64,000 nucleotides of DNA. It comes from J027 sp965215855 (GTDB lineage: Bacteria; Chloroflexota; Anaerolineae; Aggregatilineales; J027). Position 1 is the stretch's first letter; the number at the start of each line of letters is the position of its first letter. The notes beneath the pieces were generated by a model. It ran no database searches, had not been told where the DNA came from, and was given only the letters and a program-made list of their open reading frames with translations. Both the position numbers and the translations under genes were made by a program. Of the stretch, positions 9,242 to 17,423 are shown one piece after another. The DNA lies in assembly GCA_965215855.1 (NCBI GenBank), contig CBDCER010000003.1:2046001-2110000 (forward strand), given 5' to 3'.

Positions 9242-10867
9242 ATGCGAATATTTGTGACCATTGCATTGATGTTAACCATTATCAACATAGCATGGGCCTC
9301 TGCATTGCCGGTTTCTAGCGAGTCCACCTTACTTCAGCCGTGCGGCGTTATCAATGCTCCACATCTGATTGACTATCCAGTGGATCGCTTTGAGTTCCAG
9401 GTTATCAGCCCATTTGGACGCCCCAGTGGGCGCTATGACGGCCAACTCCATGCTGCCGATGATTGGATCAAGATTGAGGGTCCATCGTTAGGGGAACCCG
9501 TTCACGCCATTGGGCCGGGGCGTGTTACCTATGCTAATCCGACAGGTTGGGGCCGTGATCGTGGCGTGGTGATAATTGAGCATGTGCTGGCCGATGGCAC
9601 ATATTTCTATTCGCTTTACGGCCATATTGATGAAAGCGAAATCCATAATTTTCCAGCACGGGGCAGTTGTGTCAATTTGGGCGATGTGGTAGGCGTTATT
9701 GCCGATCCTCGCCCAGCTCCCCATCTACACTTTGAAATCCGCAACTTTGGCCCAGCAGCACCTGGCCCCGGCTACTCCGAGATTGATCCTCGGCTGAGTG
9801 GGTGGTTCAATCCGCGCCAGTTCATCGACAATGCAAAAGCCTGGTTAAGTCCGGCCTATCGCTGGCATATTGAAGCTGGTGACGATCAAGGTTTGACACC
9901 ATCGCCTGTATTGACGAGCGACGGCAGTCTGATATTGATAGATGGACAATACCTGGAAGTTTATAGCGACGCCGGGCAATTGCTCTGGCGCTATCGTATG
10001 GCTGATACAGTAGAGCCTGTTGGATTAGCTACCCTGGCCGATGATCGGCTTTTCGTTGGCGCCGCTGATGGGCGGTTGCAATATTGGAGTCCACAAGCAG
10101 GTTATCTTGAACAATGGGAGACGGGCCTGAGCGCGATTACGTTGGGGCCAATTGTTTTCAGCGATCTGATAGTGGTTATGGACGATGCCCAGATGCTCCA
10201 TATCTTCAATGCCAACCGCGAGTCCATAGCGAGTTATGCTGATCTTGACGATATTCGCGCCTATGCTGTCACTGAGCGCATGGTAGGTATCTTGACCGAA
10301 CACGATTTGCTCCTTATTGGGCTGGATGGGCAACTGATAGCACGTTTCGAGGTCGAACGTAACTCGGATGTTATTGCCAGTCCAGATGGTGGTTTGTTTG
10401 TGCGGAATCAGGGGGAACTGGCTCAAATTTCGTCAGCAGGCGAATGGCGGACGATTACCAACGCTCTAAGTGCCAATCGCAGTGATAACCAAATGATGTT
10501 TGACCAAAACACGGGTAACATTATTTTGTGGGGAATCACAAGACCTAACCGATTGATAGCAATTTCTTTGCAGGGTGAAATTGTTTGGGAGACCGATTTA
10601 CACCAATACACATTGTGGGGATTATCGCGAGCGGCACTCATTCAAGCCAATCGCTGTACAGGGATACTGGCCTCACAGCGGGGCTATGTCCTGGCTTTTG
10701 ATCTACCAAGCGGCCAACTGACCGGACAACTGCATATGTGGGGACAGCACCGCACCAATGTTTGGTTGGGCAAACAGCCGGGCGATCCTGTGCTACGTGT
10801 TCAGATTGCCGATCAAATTATGGGATTAGATGTATCCACGTTGTCAAGTCAAGCCTGCAACAACTAA
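9242..10867 (+). CDS. Secreted M23 (LytM-type) peptidase with C-terminal beta-propeller
   Basis: A signal peptide (residues 1-20, ending WASA) precedes an M23 metallopeptidase domain at about 50-200. Zinc-site motifs are visible: His70/Asp74 in LHAADDW and the HLHFEIRN motif near 162. The family HxGxD glycine is Ala here. M23 enzymes cut peptidoglycan cross-bridges, and some act as LytM scaffolds that activate amidases. Residues from about 205 to 541 form PQQ/WD-like blades (LLWRYRMADTV, GEIVWETDLHQYTLWG). The pairing suggests a cell-wall-acting enzyme with a protein- or glycan-binding propeller outside the membrane. The stop codon directly abuts the stop of the convergent NIF3-like gene. Confidence 0.8.
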   Translation: MRIFVTIALMLTIINIAWASALPVSSESTLLQPCGVINAPHLIDYPVDRFEFQVISPFGRPSGRYDGQLHAADDWIKIEGPSLGEPVHAIGPGRVTYANPTGWGRDRGVVIIEHVLADGTYFYSLYGHIDESEIHNFPARGSCVNLGDVVGVIADPRPAPHLHFEIRNFGPAAPGPGYSEIDPRLSGWFNPRQFIDNAKAWLSPAYRWHIEAGDDQGLTPSPVLTSDGSLILIDGQYLEVYSDAGQLLWRYRMADTVEPVGLATLADDRLFVGAADGRLQYWSPQAGYLEQWETGLSAITLGPIVFSDLIVVMDDAQMLHIFNANRESIASYADLDDIRAYAVTERMVGILTEHDLLLIGLDGQLIARFEVERNSDVIASPDGGLFVRNQGELAQISSAGEWRTITNALSANRSDNQMMFDQNTGNIILWGITRPNRLIAISLQGEIVWETDLHQYTLWGLSRAALIQANRCTGILASQRGYVLAFDLPSGQLTGQLHMWGQHRTNVWLGKQPGDPVLRVQIADQIMGLDVSTLSSQACNN

Positions 10868-11773
10868 TTATTGCCAGGGGTCTTCCTGTCGGATTAGCAC
10901 CGTCTCAATATTGTGCTGACGGAACCAATCTGGCATCTGATCACGCATAACGACAAGTTCGCTGCTATAGTGCGAGGCTCCCACCAAATTAATTTTCTGG
11001 GCAGATACATAATTGCACATTTTCAGCCGATTTTCAGCAGCAAACTCACTGGTTCCAAACAGCCACCAATGTCCGGTAACATAAGTATCTACTCCCAGGT
11101 CCATCGCCTCATCAATAAACGCAGGATCGCCGCCGCCACCAGGCGCAACCGCGACATGCTTTACAACACGACCATTATGCAAGCACTGATCGTAACGTAG
11201 CTGAGCAAGTTCACAAACTTGGGCCAGCCGTCCAGCGAATGATTGAAACGTAGTCGGGGTAATCTGCCCGTGAACGCCCGCCAATCCACTGTAATATTCA
11301 CCAAAACGTCGCTGATCTTCCAACCCAAGCGCGTCGGCCAGTGCGGTCGCGGTACTGACTTCAGTATGGCAATCCAATGGTGCATGGCATGAATAAAAAC
11401 TAATACGATGTTCCTGAAATTCTTCTAGTTGTACAGTGGGAATGGGTTTAAATGTCGCTTCATGCTCACTGTAGGTCAGTGGATGATGGGCAAAAACCAA
11501 CGCCCCTGGTGCGCCACGTTCCACCTCGCGGGCGATAATTGTATCCAGAACATCCTGACTAGGAAATACAACCAGATATGCACGCTCGATGGATTCAACC
11601 TCGGCGGTATTGTCCAGCATCAAACCATTCCAAGTATCCATAAAATCGGTTCGCAAAAATCGCTGGATTGCACCACGCTCGGCTTCGGATAACAGATCCA
11701 GCCAATCGCTCTCAATAAAAGATGCGACATCAAAAAACGCATCCAGCGCCGCAACTAAATCAATGGGTTTCAT
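10868..11773 (-). CDS. NIF3-like dinuclear metal-centre protein
   Basis: A 301-residue member of the NIF3/YbgI (DUF34) family, which forms toroidal hexamers and binds two metal ions. Metal-ligand motifs are visible: FAHHPLTYSE, the HAPLD segment in SCHAPLDCHTEVS, and GHWWL near the C-terminus. The central HVAVAPGGGGDPAFIDEA loop is typical. The biochemical role of the family is unsettled, with GTP cyclohydrolase-like and metal-handling roles both proposed. Its start overlaps the end of the upstream gene by 14 bases, making it the last of three coupled genes. Its stop TAA abuts the convergent stop (TAATTA at 10865-10870), leaving no room for a terminator. Confidence 0.85.
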   Translation of the reverse strand: MKPIDLVAALDAFFDVASFIESDWLDLLSEAERGAIQRFLRTDFMDTWNGLMLDNTAEVESIERAYLVVFPSQDVLDTIIAREVERGAPGALVFAHHPLTYSEHEATFKPIPTVQLEEFQEHRISFYSCHAPLDCHTEVSTATALADALGLEDQRRFGEYYSGLAGVHGQITPTTFQSFAGRLAQVCELAQLRYDQCLHNGRVVKHVAVAPGGGGDPAFIDEAMDLGVDTYVTGHWWLFGTSEFAAENRLKMCNYVSAQKINLVGASHYSSELVVMRDQMPDWFRQHNIETVLIRQEDPWQ

Positions 11774-12389
11774 TATTCATCCGCCCCTTGTTTTTTTGGG
11801 CATAATATTGTGCTTCACGCTCGACAAATTCAATTGCACTGATAATGGTTGGGTCAGGTCGTCCTTTAAAATTAAATGCGAATCGGCGTCCTTCAATAAT
11901 GGTCAGATCCGGCCAATGAACGACAACATAACCCAGTGTTGCTGCTAATGGTGTTAAAATCAATCGTCCAGATGCTACAACGGCCATCTCGGTTTCAGAT
12001 CCCATTGTGGCGGTAGCTGCCCAGTCAATTCCGGGAACTTTGATATTAGAGCCGATATTCACCACCATTTCCCCCTTCGCCCAACGCTCATACCCTTGTT
12101 CGCCGATCAATCGAACTTGTGTTGCTTCTTGCAATCCCATAATGCCTTCAGCCGATAAGCCATCAGCCCTGACAACATTGTACCCCATTGCATCCAAAAT
12201 GAGGTAAGGGGCGCGGTTGTTTGTTACCTGACACACCCAGGATTCTGCAGACCAGGCGTTGCCCAAATCCAACAGTAATGTTGCCTCTGGAGTGAAACGG
12301 CGACGTACCTGTTGAATTAGCGTAAACACACGCGGCATCAAGTCAAAGTTTGCCCGTAAGTACGCTGTATACAGGATATGGAGACGCAT
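11760..12389 (-). CDS. 5'-nucleotidase-like (metallophosphoesterase N-terminal fold) protein, metal site lost
   Basis: A 209-residue protein whose order of motifs follows the N-terminal domain of UshA-type 5'-nucleotidases. LHILYTAYLRANFDLMPR stands where the family has ILHTNDxHG, LLLDLGNAWSA replaces LLDxGD, and YNVVRADGLSAEG replaces the GNHEFD region. The Asp, His and Asn metal ligands are therefore missing. The family link is my inference from spacing and hydrophobic pattern and may be too generous. The gene overlaps its upstream neighbour as ATGA (12387-12391) and the downstream NIF3-like gene by 14 bases, so the three products are probably made in fixed ratio. Confidence 0.5.
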   Translation of the reverse strand: MRLHILYTAYLRANFDLMPRVFTLIQQVRRRFTPEATLLLDLGNAWSAESWVCQVTNNRAPYLILDAMGYNVVRADGLSAEGIMGLQEATQVRLIGEQGYERWAKGEMVVNIGSNIKVPGIDWAATATMGSETEMAVVASGRLILTPLAATLGYVVVHWPDLTIIEGRRFAFNFKGRPDPTIISAIEFVEREAQYYAQKNKGRMNNETH

Positions 12390-12787
12390 CAGGCTTCCTG
12401 AATTTGCTTCAACATACTCCGCAAATTCCAGTAGGCATTCAGGCGAACAATAGTGTTGCTTTCAAAAACAAAAACCGTAATCCCACTGAATTCAGCTCGT
12501 TTCTGGTTCTTGGCAGTGGCACTGACTGACCAACGCATCGCTAGACGATTCTCGCCACCTGGATAGATTCCATCGGCCCGCATCTCGAAAAATTGCCAGG
12601 TTTTGAGCATACCGTCAAAGAACTTTCGTAGCCCATCTGCCCCGCTGTACTCACCACTGCCATAAGGGTCGTGTACTGTACAGCTCGGTGCAAATAACTT
12701 GATATAGGCTTCAGAATCAAGGCCGTTCAAGGCACGCACATATGCTTCAGCGTGGTTCACTAATTGATCGTACCGTTGTGTATCCAT
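12389..12787 (-). CDS. NTF2-like / SnoaL-like domain protein
   Basis: A 132-residue single-domain protein of the NTF2-like superfamily, shown by an N-terminal helix (YVRALNGLDSEAYIKLFAP), the VHDPYGSGEYSG turn and C-terminal strands ending in LNAYWNLRSML. Members include small isomerases, hydrolases and binding proteins, and the pocket residues do not decide which. It is the first gene of the three-gene minus-strand unit and lies 40-50 bases downstream of the right end of the TnpB element. That element may have separated it from its original promoter. Confidence 0.7.
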   Translation of the reverse strand: MDTQRYDQLVNHAEAYVRALNGLDSEAYIKLFAPSCTVHDPYGSGEYSGADGLRKFFDGMLKTWQFFEMRADGIYPGGENRLAMRWSVSATAKNQKRAEFSGITVFVFESNTIVRLNAYWNLRSMLKQIQEA

Positions 12788-12825
12788 GATAATTGCCTCG
12801 TTTTTTGATATGATTGCTATGGGGT

Positions 12826-12960
12826 TGCATTGTGACTACTCCCCACGCATCAATGCGGGGGTTTCTACGGGGCTTAGCCCGACGGACGCTAGCCCACGTC
12901 CGAGAATGTTCAAGGCTGCATTCAGGTCGCGATCTAACTGAAGACCACAATGGGGACACG
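12826..12960 (-). ncRNA. Possible omega RNA (reRNA) at the right end of the TnpB element
   Basis: In IS200/IS605 elements the guide RNA overlaps the tnpB 3' end and the right end. Here that stretch contains the out-of-frame tnpB tail and the strong right-end hairpin, so an RNA of this kind is plausible. There is no direct sequence proof and the boundaries are guesses. Confidence 0.35.
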
Positions 12961-13968
12961 CACGGACAACGCTTTGGGAACCCGCTCGCCACAGCCAGAA
13001 CAGTCTTGCGTGGTACCTCTGGGGTTGATGCGGACCACACGCCGACCGGCACTCGCAGCCTTGTACGTCGTGTATTGTACGAATCGGCCCCAGGCCACAT
13101 CCGCAATATTCCGGTTGATGGCACGGTTCCCGTTGCCTTGCATGCCCACAATGTCGAGATCTTCAAACACAATCAAGCCAAAGCGATTGACGAGTTGGCG
13201 GCTTTCCTGGTGAGCGAAGTCGTTGCGGCGGTTGGCTGCCCGCCGGTACACATGGCGCAAGGCCCGCACGACTTTGCGCTGTTCGGGGCTGCTCTTGGCA
13301 CAACGTTCTTTCTTGCGCTGCAAACGGGCGATATCTCGCTCATCGTGTTTCATCCAGCGTTGGCGCGGGATCGCCTCGCCAGTGGACAGCATGGCGAAGG
13401 TTTTCAAACCCAGGTCAATCCCTACCGCTTCATCGCTCGCGGGCAAGGGGTGGGGTTCAACTTCGCACGAAAAGCAGACGTACCAGTTGCCCAGTCCATC
13501 ACGGCGGATCGTGACTGTCTTGATGACGCCGACGATGGGTCGATGCAACTGGACCCGCACCCTGCCAATCTTCGACAGGTACAACTCACACCCGTCCAGC
13601 CGCACGCCATTACCATACTGCGGATAAGTCAGACTGTCGTACCATCCCCGTCCTTTGAAGCGCGGATACCCCGGATCTTCACCCGCTTGCACCCGCCGAA
13701 AGAAGGCTTGAAATGCCAGATCCACCTGCACCTGCACATTCTGTAGCACCTGCGCGTGTACTTGCTTCAGTTCTGAGCGAGCCGCCTTCCAGCCCGGCAA
13801 TAGCTTCTGCGTCTCATACAGTGACAGGCCTACACCCGTTTGCTCATACGCTTGTTTACGGGCGGCCAGTGTTTCATTGTATACCCAACAGCAAATTGCC
13901 AGCGTTTGGTTTAGCTTACGCTGTTGGGCTTTGCTGATTTTCAGACGGTACTTGTATGTCAATCGCAT
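12934..13968 (-). CDS. tnpB: RNA-guided endonuclease TnpB family protein, C-terminus frameshifted
   Basis: A 344-residue OrfB/TnpB protein with an N-terminal helix-turn-helix-like region (MRLTYKYRLKISKAQQRKL). It has RuvC-I Asp in VGIDLGLKTFAML, RuvC-II Glu in LIVFEDLDIVGM and the first half of the zinc ribbon (CSGCGERVPKA). The open frame then runs into PIVVFS and stops. In the next frame the expected continuation CPHCGLQLDRDLNAALNI is intact to a stop at 12836. A single missing base near 12957 therefore removes the second Cys pair and the third RuvC aspartate (DRDLNAA). The protein is probably inactive as a nuclease. Family members are guided by RNA from the element's right end. Confidence 0.85.
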   Translation of the reverse strand: MRLTYKYRLKISKAQQRKLNQTLAICCWVYNETLAARKQAYEQTGVGLSLYETQKLLPGWKAARSELKQVHAQVLQNVQVQVDLAFQAFFRRVQAGEDPGYPRFKGRGWYDSLTYPQYGNGVRLDGCELYLSKIGRVRVQLHRPIVGVIKTVTIRRDGLGNWYVCFSCEVEPHPLPASDEAVGIDLGLKTFAMLSTGEAIPRQRWMKHDERDIARLQRKKERCAKSSPEQRKVVRALRHVYRRAANRRNDFAHQESRQLVNRFGLIVFEDLDIVGMQGNGNRAINRNIADVAWGRFVQYTTYKAASAGRRVVRINPRGTTQDCSGCGERVPKALSVRVPIVVFS

Positions 13969-14065
13969 AGACTAGAGTATAATACAAGCAGGCTGTTTTT
14001 TCGATCTTGTCTTTGCGCCTTAATATCCCCATCGCTAAAGCAAGGGGCTTTACGGCGCTTTTTCG

Positions 14066-14474
14066 GTAACTATGCAGATAGCTTCGGTCAACATGCCGCC
14101 TGGATCGCGGTTGCACCGTATAAAAAAGCATACTATCCTTGCGATTAACAAAGAAGATTATGGTTGTTCATTTAGAACGTATCTAACAACTGGGTGTATG
14201 GGGCTGGGCTGCTGCCACCTATAAAGTCATGATTTCTAAGAACAACTTGACTCCGCTGATCTCATGAGGGAGTGACAAGCAGGATACACTCAAACTACAC
14301 TTTCTTTTCTGTTGACTAAGCAGCTATAATGGCAATAGTGTCCAAACATCACATGCAATCAGAAATGCTGCTATTTATCCCAATAAGTTTTATCCAGACT
14401 TTCTGGTGGTGACACGTCGCCAATCGCAATATCCGGGTATCATTTAACCGAGTTAGTATGAAGGTCTTATCGTC
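14066..14474. other. Intergenic region upstream of the kinase gene
   Basis: About 410 bases outside the IS end with no credible ORF or RNA gene. A perfect -10 hexamer, TATAAT, is at 14325-14330, but no good -35 lies 17 bases before it. It is the most likely place for the promoter of the signalling block. Confidence 0.4.
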
Positions 14475-16388
14475 ATGGTTGACACCAAGCAATTTGCAAG
14501 TGAGCCAAAGAAAGAACTGCTGGGGGTTGATGGAACTCTACAACCCAACGCGATCTTAATGAATCGCTATCGCATTACAGGTGTCCTTGGCGTCGGCGGA
14601 ATGGGGTCGGTTTATCAGGCTCGCGACCTACAATTTCCCAGTGCTGAACGCTATGTAGCCGTTAAGGAGATGCTGAATCTCTCACAAGATCCTGAGTTGC
14701 GGAGCATGAGCCTGCGTAACTTCGAGCGCGAAGCAAACGTGCTGGCAGCTCTCAGCCACCCCGCTGTCCCTACCATCCACGAATACTTTACCGTCAAAGA
14801 TCGCGCTTATCTTGTAATGGAATACGTCAATGGAAAAGATCTTGAAACTATTCTAAATACGATGGATGAACCCATTCCGTTGGATATGATCCTGGATTGG
14901 GCAGTCATTTTATGTGATGTATTGAGCTATCTGCACGAACATGAGCCACCGATTATTTTTCGGGACATGAAGCCAGCCAATATTATGATCGACAAACGTG
15001 GCCGTCTGCGCCTGATCGACTTTGGTATTGCCCGCACAATCCAGGTAGGCGAAAAAGGAACAATGATTGGGACTGAGGGTTACTCGGCTCCTGAACAGTA
15101 TAAAGGCGAAGCGACGCCACAAAGTGATATTTATGGGCTTGGCGCGACACTGCATCACGTTCTGAGCGGGCAAGACCCCCGTCTGGAGCCGCCTTTTACG
15201 TTTGCAGACCGGCCTATTCATGAGACCAATCCCACCACCCCACCTCAACTTGAAACTGTTGTCATGCGTGCCCTGGCGTTTGATCCCACTCAGCGATTTG
15301 AATCGGCTGTGGAGATAAAGCAACACCTGGAAGCGGTGCGACGACCCGGTGGTCAGGGTGTGGTGATGGTTGATGCTCCAGGTGTGGGAACAGCGGAAAA
15401 TTGGGCCGATGCCTCTGAAGCAAGTGGCAGCGACACCCGCTGGAAATTCAAGGTTGAGGATGAAATTCGATCATCCCCGATATACTACAATGGCATCGTC
15501 TTCGTTGGCGCATATGACCACAATCTATGGGCGATTAATGCTGAAAACGGCCAATTGCGCTGGAAATATCCTACGGATGCTGGTATCAGTACCACGCCAG
15601 CGATCTACGAAAAAGGCCAAGCTGTGCTGATAGGCAGCGACGACGGCCACCTATATGCAGTTGATATTCGCAGCGGGCGGGTGAACTGGCGTACACTAAC
15701 CGATGGTCCCGTCCGTTCATCGCCAACATTTGCTCACGATCACGTGTTTGTCGGCAGTGACGATGGTCATTTATATGCCATGCGTATTGCCAGTGGCCGC
15801 CCAGCCTGGAAGTTCCAAACTGGGGAAGCGATTCGGTGTAAACCCACCGTCACCGATGAACTGGTTTTCGTAGGTGCAGAAAGTGGAGAATTGGTCGCGG
15901 TTGATCTCAGCGGGCAGGTGAAGTGGCGTTTTAAGACCAAGCGCAGCGTGATGACAACTCCATTGGTTCATGAAGAGGTTGTCTATTTTGGCTCGTTTGA
16001 TGCTCATATGTATGCCGTAGATATCAAAAATGGCTGGGCTGTGTGGCGCTTCCGGGCAGCTAAAGCAATTATCTCCTCGCCCATTCTGGTGGAAAGTACA
16101 ATCTACTTCGGATCTGCCGACGGTAATGTATACGCGTTGGACGCTTTTAGCGGGCGAAAAATCTGGGAGTATCAAACTGGCAACCAGGTTATTGCCTCTC
16201 CTGCTTATTATGACCGTGCCGTGTATATTGCTGGTGTGGATGGCAAGGTGTATAGTTTGGATGCCAAAAATGGAAATGAGCGGTGGATCTTTGAAACTGC
16301 TGGGCCAATAACTGGTTCCCCCGGTGTTCACGATGGTGTTATATATATCGGCTCAACTGACCAGCATCTTTATGCACTAAAAGCCTGA
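14475..16388 (+). CDS. Serine/threonine protein kinase with C-terminal PQQ-like beta-propeller
   Basis: A 637-residue Hanks-type kinase. The glycine loop GVGGMG is at 39-44, the ATP-binding Lys64 in VAVKEM, the catalytic loop FRDMKPAN with Asp164 (Phe in place of the usual His), and the DFG at 182-184. A GTEGYSAPEQY activation segment follows. Residues from about 320 to the end form a propeller of repeated W(K/R)(F/Y)xT and GSxDGHxYAxD units. There is no membrane segment, so the propeller would be cytoplasmic, unlike PknB-type kinases with outer sensor domains. It heads a run of genes (PP2C, J-VWA, FHA) that could act on or read its phosphorylation. Confidence 0.92.
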   Translation: MVDTKQFASEPKKELLGVDGTLQPNAILMNRYRITGVLGVGGMGSVYQARDLQFPSAERYVAVKEMLNLSQDPELRSMSLRNFEREANVLAALSHPAVPTIHEYFTVKDRAYLVMEYVNGKDLETILNTMDEPIPLDMILDWAVILCDVLSYLHEHEPPIIFRDMKPANIMIDKRGRLRLIDFGIARTIQVGEKGTMIGTEGYSAPEQYKGEATPQSDIYGLGATLHHVLSGQDPRLEPPFTFADRPIHETNPTTPPQLETVVMRALAFDPTQRFESAVEIKQHLEAVRRPGGQGVVMVDAPGVGTAENWADASEASGSDTRWKFKVEDEIRSSPIYYNGIVFVGAYDHNLWAINAENGQLRWKYPTDAGISTTPAIYEKGQAVLIGSDDGHLYAVDIRSGRVNWRTLTDGPVRSSPTFAHDHVFVGSDDGHLYAMRIASGRPAWKFQTGEAIRCKPTVTDELVFVGAESGELVAVDLSGQVKWRFKTKRSVMTTPLVHEEVVYFGSFDAHMYAVDIKNGWAVWRFRAAKAIISSPILVESTIYFGSADGNVYALDAFSGRKIWEYQTGNQVIASPAYYDRAVYIAGVDGKVYSLDAKNGNERWIFETAGPITGSPGVHDGVIYIGSTDQHLYALKA

Positions 16389-16409
16389 TAACTTGGTGGA
16401 GAACAACCA

Positions 16410-17417
16410 ATGGATTTTTTACGTCGCCTTTTGGGGTTGCAACCTGTAGAAACAGAACAAACCGATGAAACGCCTGTACAGCAAGTTCAACCTGTGATGG
16501 ATGTTGTCGATGAAGTGTTGGCATCTGCCGATGAGATGTCTTCCATTGCGGGAGCGTCTGAAGAAGAAGAAATGCCTGATGATGGCCGCACGCGTCAATT
16601 GCCACCATTGGAAGAAGTGCTGTCTGACCCAGTGCCTGGCGCCCGCTTAATCTATGGACAACTCAGCGATGTCGGTCAGGTACGAGATAACAACCAAGAT
16701 GCCGTGTTGTCTTTCATGACCTCAATGACCAGCGCAGATCACGAGCCCAATTTTGGTCTATTTGTTGTGGCAGATGGTATGGGTGGGCACGAGCATGGGG
16801 AAAAAGCCTCGGCTGTCACTACGCAGATTATCACCAAACATGTGACAGGCGATATTTTTATACCAATGCTGAATGGTGAAACTGGCGGTGATTCGGGCCG
16901 GCCAACAATAATTGAGGTATTGCGACATGCAGTGCAACAGGCCAACGAAGTGGTATCTGATAGCATACCGGATGGTGGAACTACAGTGACGGCAGCAGCC
17001 GTTCTGGACCGTTCCGCTTATATTGCTCATGTGGGTGACAGCCGAGCCTATATCATTTCTCAGGATAATATTGAGCAGGTGACACGGGATCACTCCCTAG
17101 TCCAACGCTTGATTGAGTTAGATCAACTAACGCCTGAAGATGCCATCGAACACCCTCAACGGAATGTGTTGTATCGGGCGATTGGGCAAAGCGATAACCT
17201 AGAAGTAGACGCCATCAAGCGCCTGATACCCCCAGGTGGATATCTATTACTGTGTAGCGACGGACTGTGGAATCTGGTATCGCAAGAAGAAATCCATCAG
17301 ATGGTATTGAAACAAGCTGACAATCCACAAAATGCCTGCACAGAGATGGTTGCGCTCGCGAATGAGCGCGGTGGTAGCGATAACATTACTGTTGTTTTAA
17401 TACGAGTTCCTGGCTAA
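16410..17417 (+). CDS. PP2C-family serine/threonine phosphatase
   Basis: A 335-residue protein with about 85 N-terminal residues of acidic, variable sequence and then a PP2C domain that removes phosphate from Ser/Thr. Metal-site motifs are present: VRDNNQDAV, VVADGMGGHEHGE, HVGDSRAYI, LLCSDGLWNLV and GGSDNITVV. It starts 21 bases after the kinase, preceded by GGTGGAG, and ends six bases before the J-domain gene. The layout points to a kinase and phosphatase pair acting on shared targets. Confidence 0.93.
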   Translation: MDFLRRLLGLQPVETEQTDETPVQQVQPVMDVVDEVLASADEMSSIAGASEEEEMPDDGRTRQLPPLEEVLSDPVPGARLIYGQLSDVGQVRDNNQDAVLSFMTSMTSADHEPNFGLFVVADGMGGHEHGEKASAVTTQIITKHVTGDIFIPMLNGETGGDSGRPTIIEVLRHAVQQANEVVSDSIPDGGTTVTAAAVLDRSAYIAHVGDSRAYIISQDNIEQVTRDHSLVQRLIELDQLTPEDAIEHPQRNVLYRAIGQSDNLEVDAIKRLIPPGGYLLLCSDGLWNLVSQEEIHQMVLKQADNPQNACTEMVALANERGGSDNITVVLIRVPG

Positions 17418-17423
17418 AGGACT

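Larger units (their letters stand above)
12826..14065 (-). mobile_element. IS200/IS605-type (IS1341-group) element carrying only tnpB
   Basis: Ends are approximate. The left end (minus strand) has the imperfect hairpin around CCCCTTGCTTTAGCGATGGGG at 14024-14050. The right end has CCCCGCATTGATGCGTGGGG around 12840-12860, next to the original tnpB stop. There is no tnpA, terminal inverted repeat or target duplication, as expected for this family. The element lies between the NTF2-like gene and the signalling block. Confidence 0.75.

Noticed and set aside
12814..13746. A 310-codon plus-strand ORF opposite tnpB
   Set aside because: It lies antisense to a clear TnpB gene, has no recognisable domain and owes its length to the codon pattern of the real gene.
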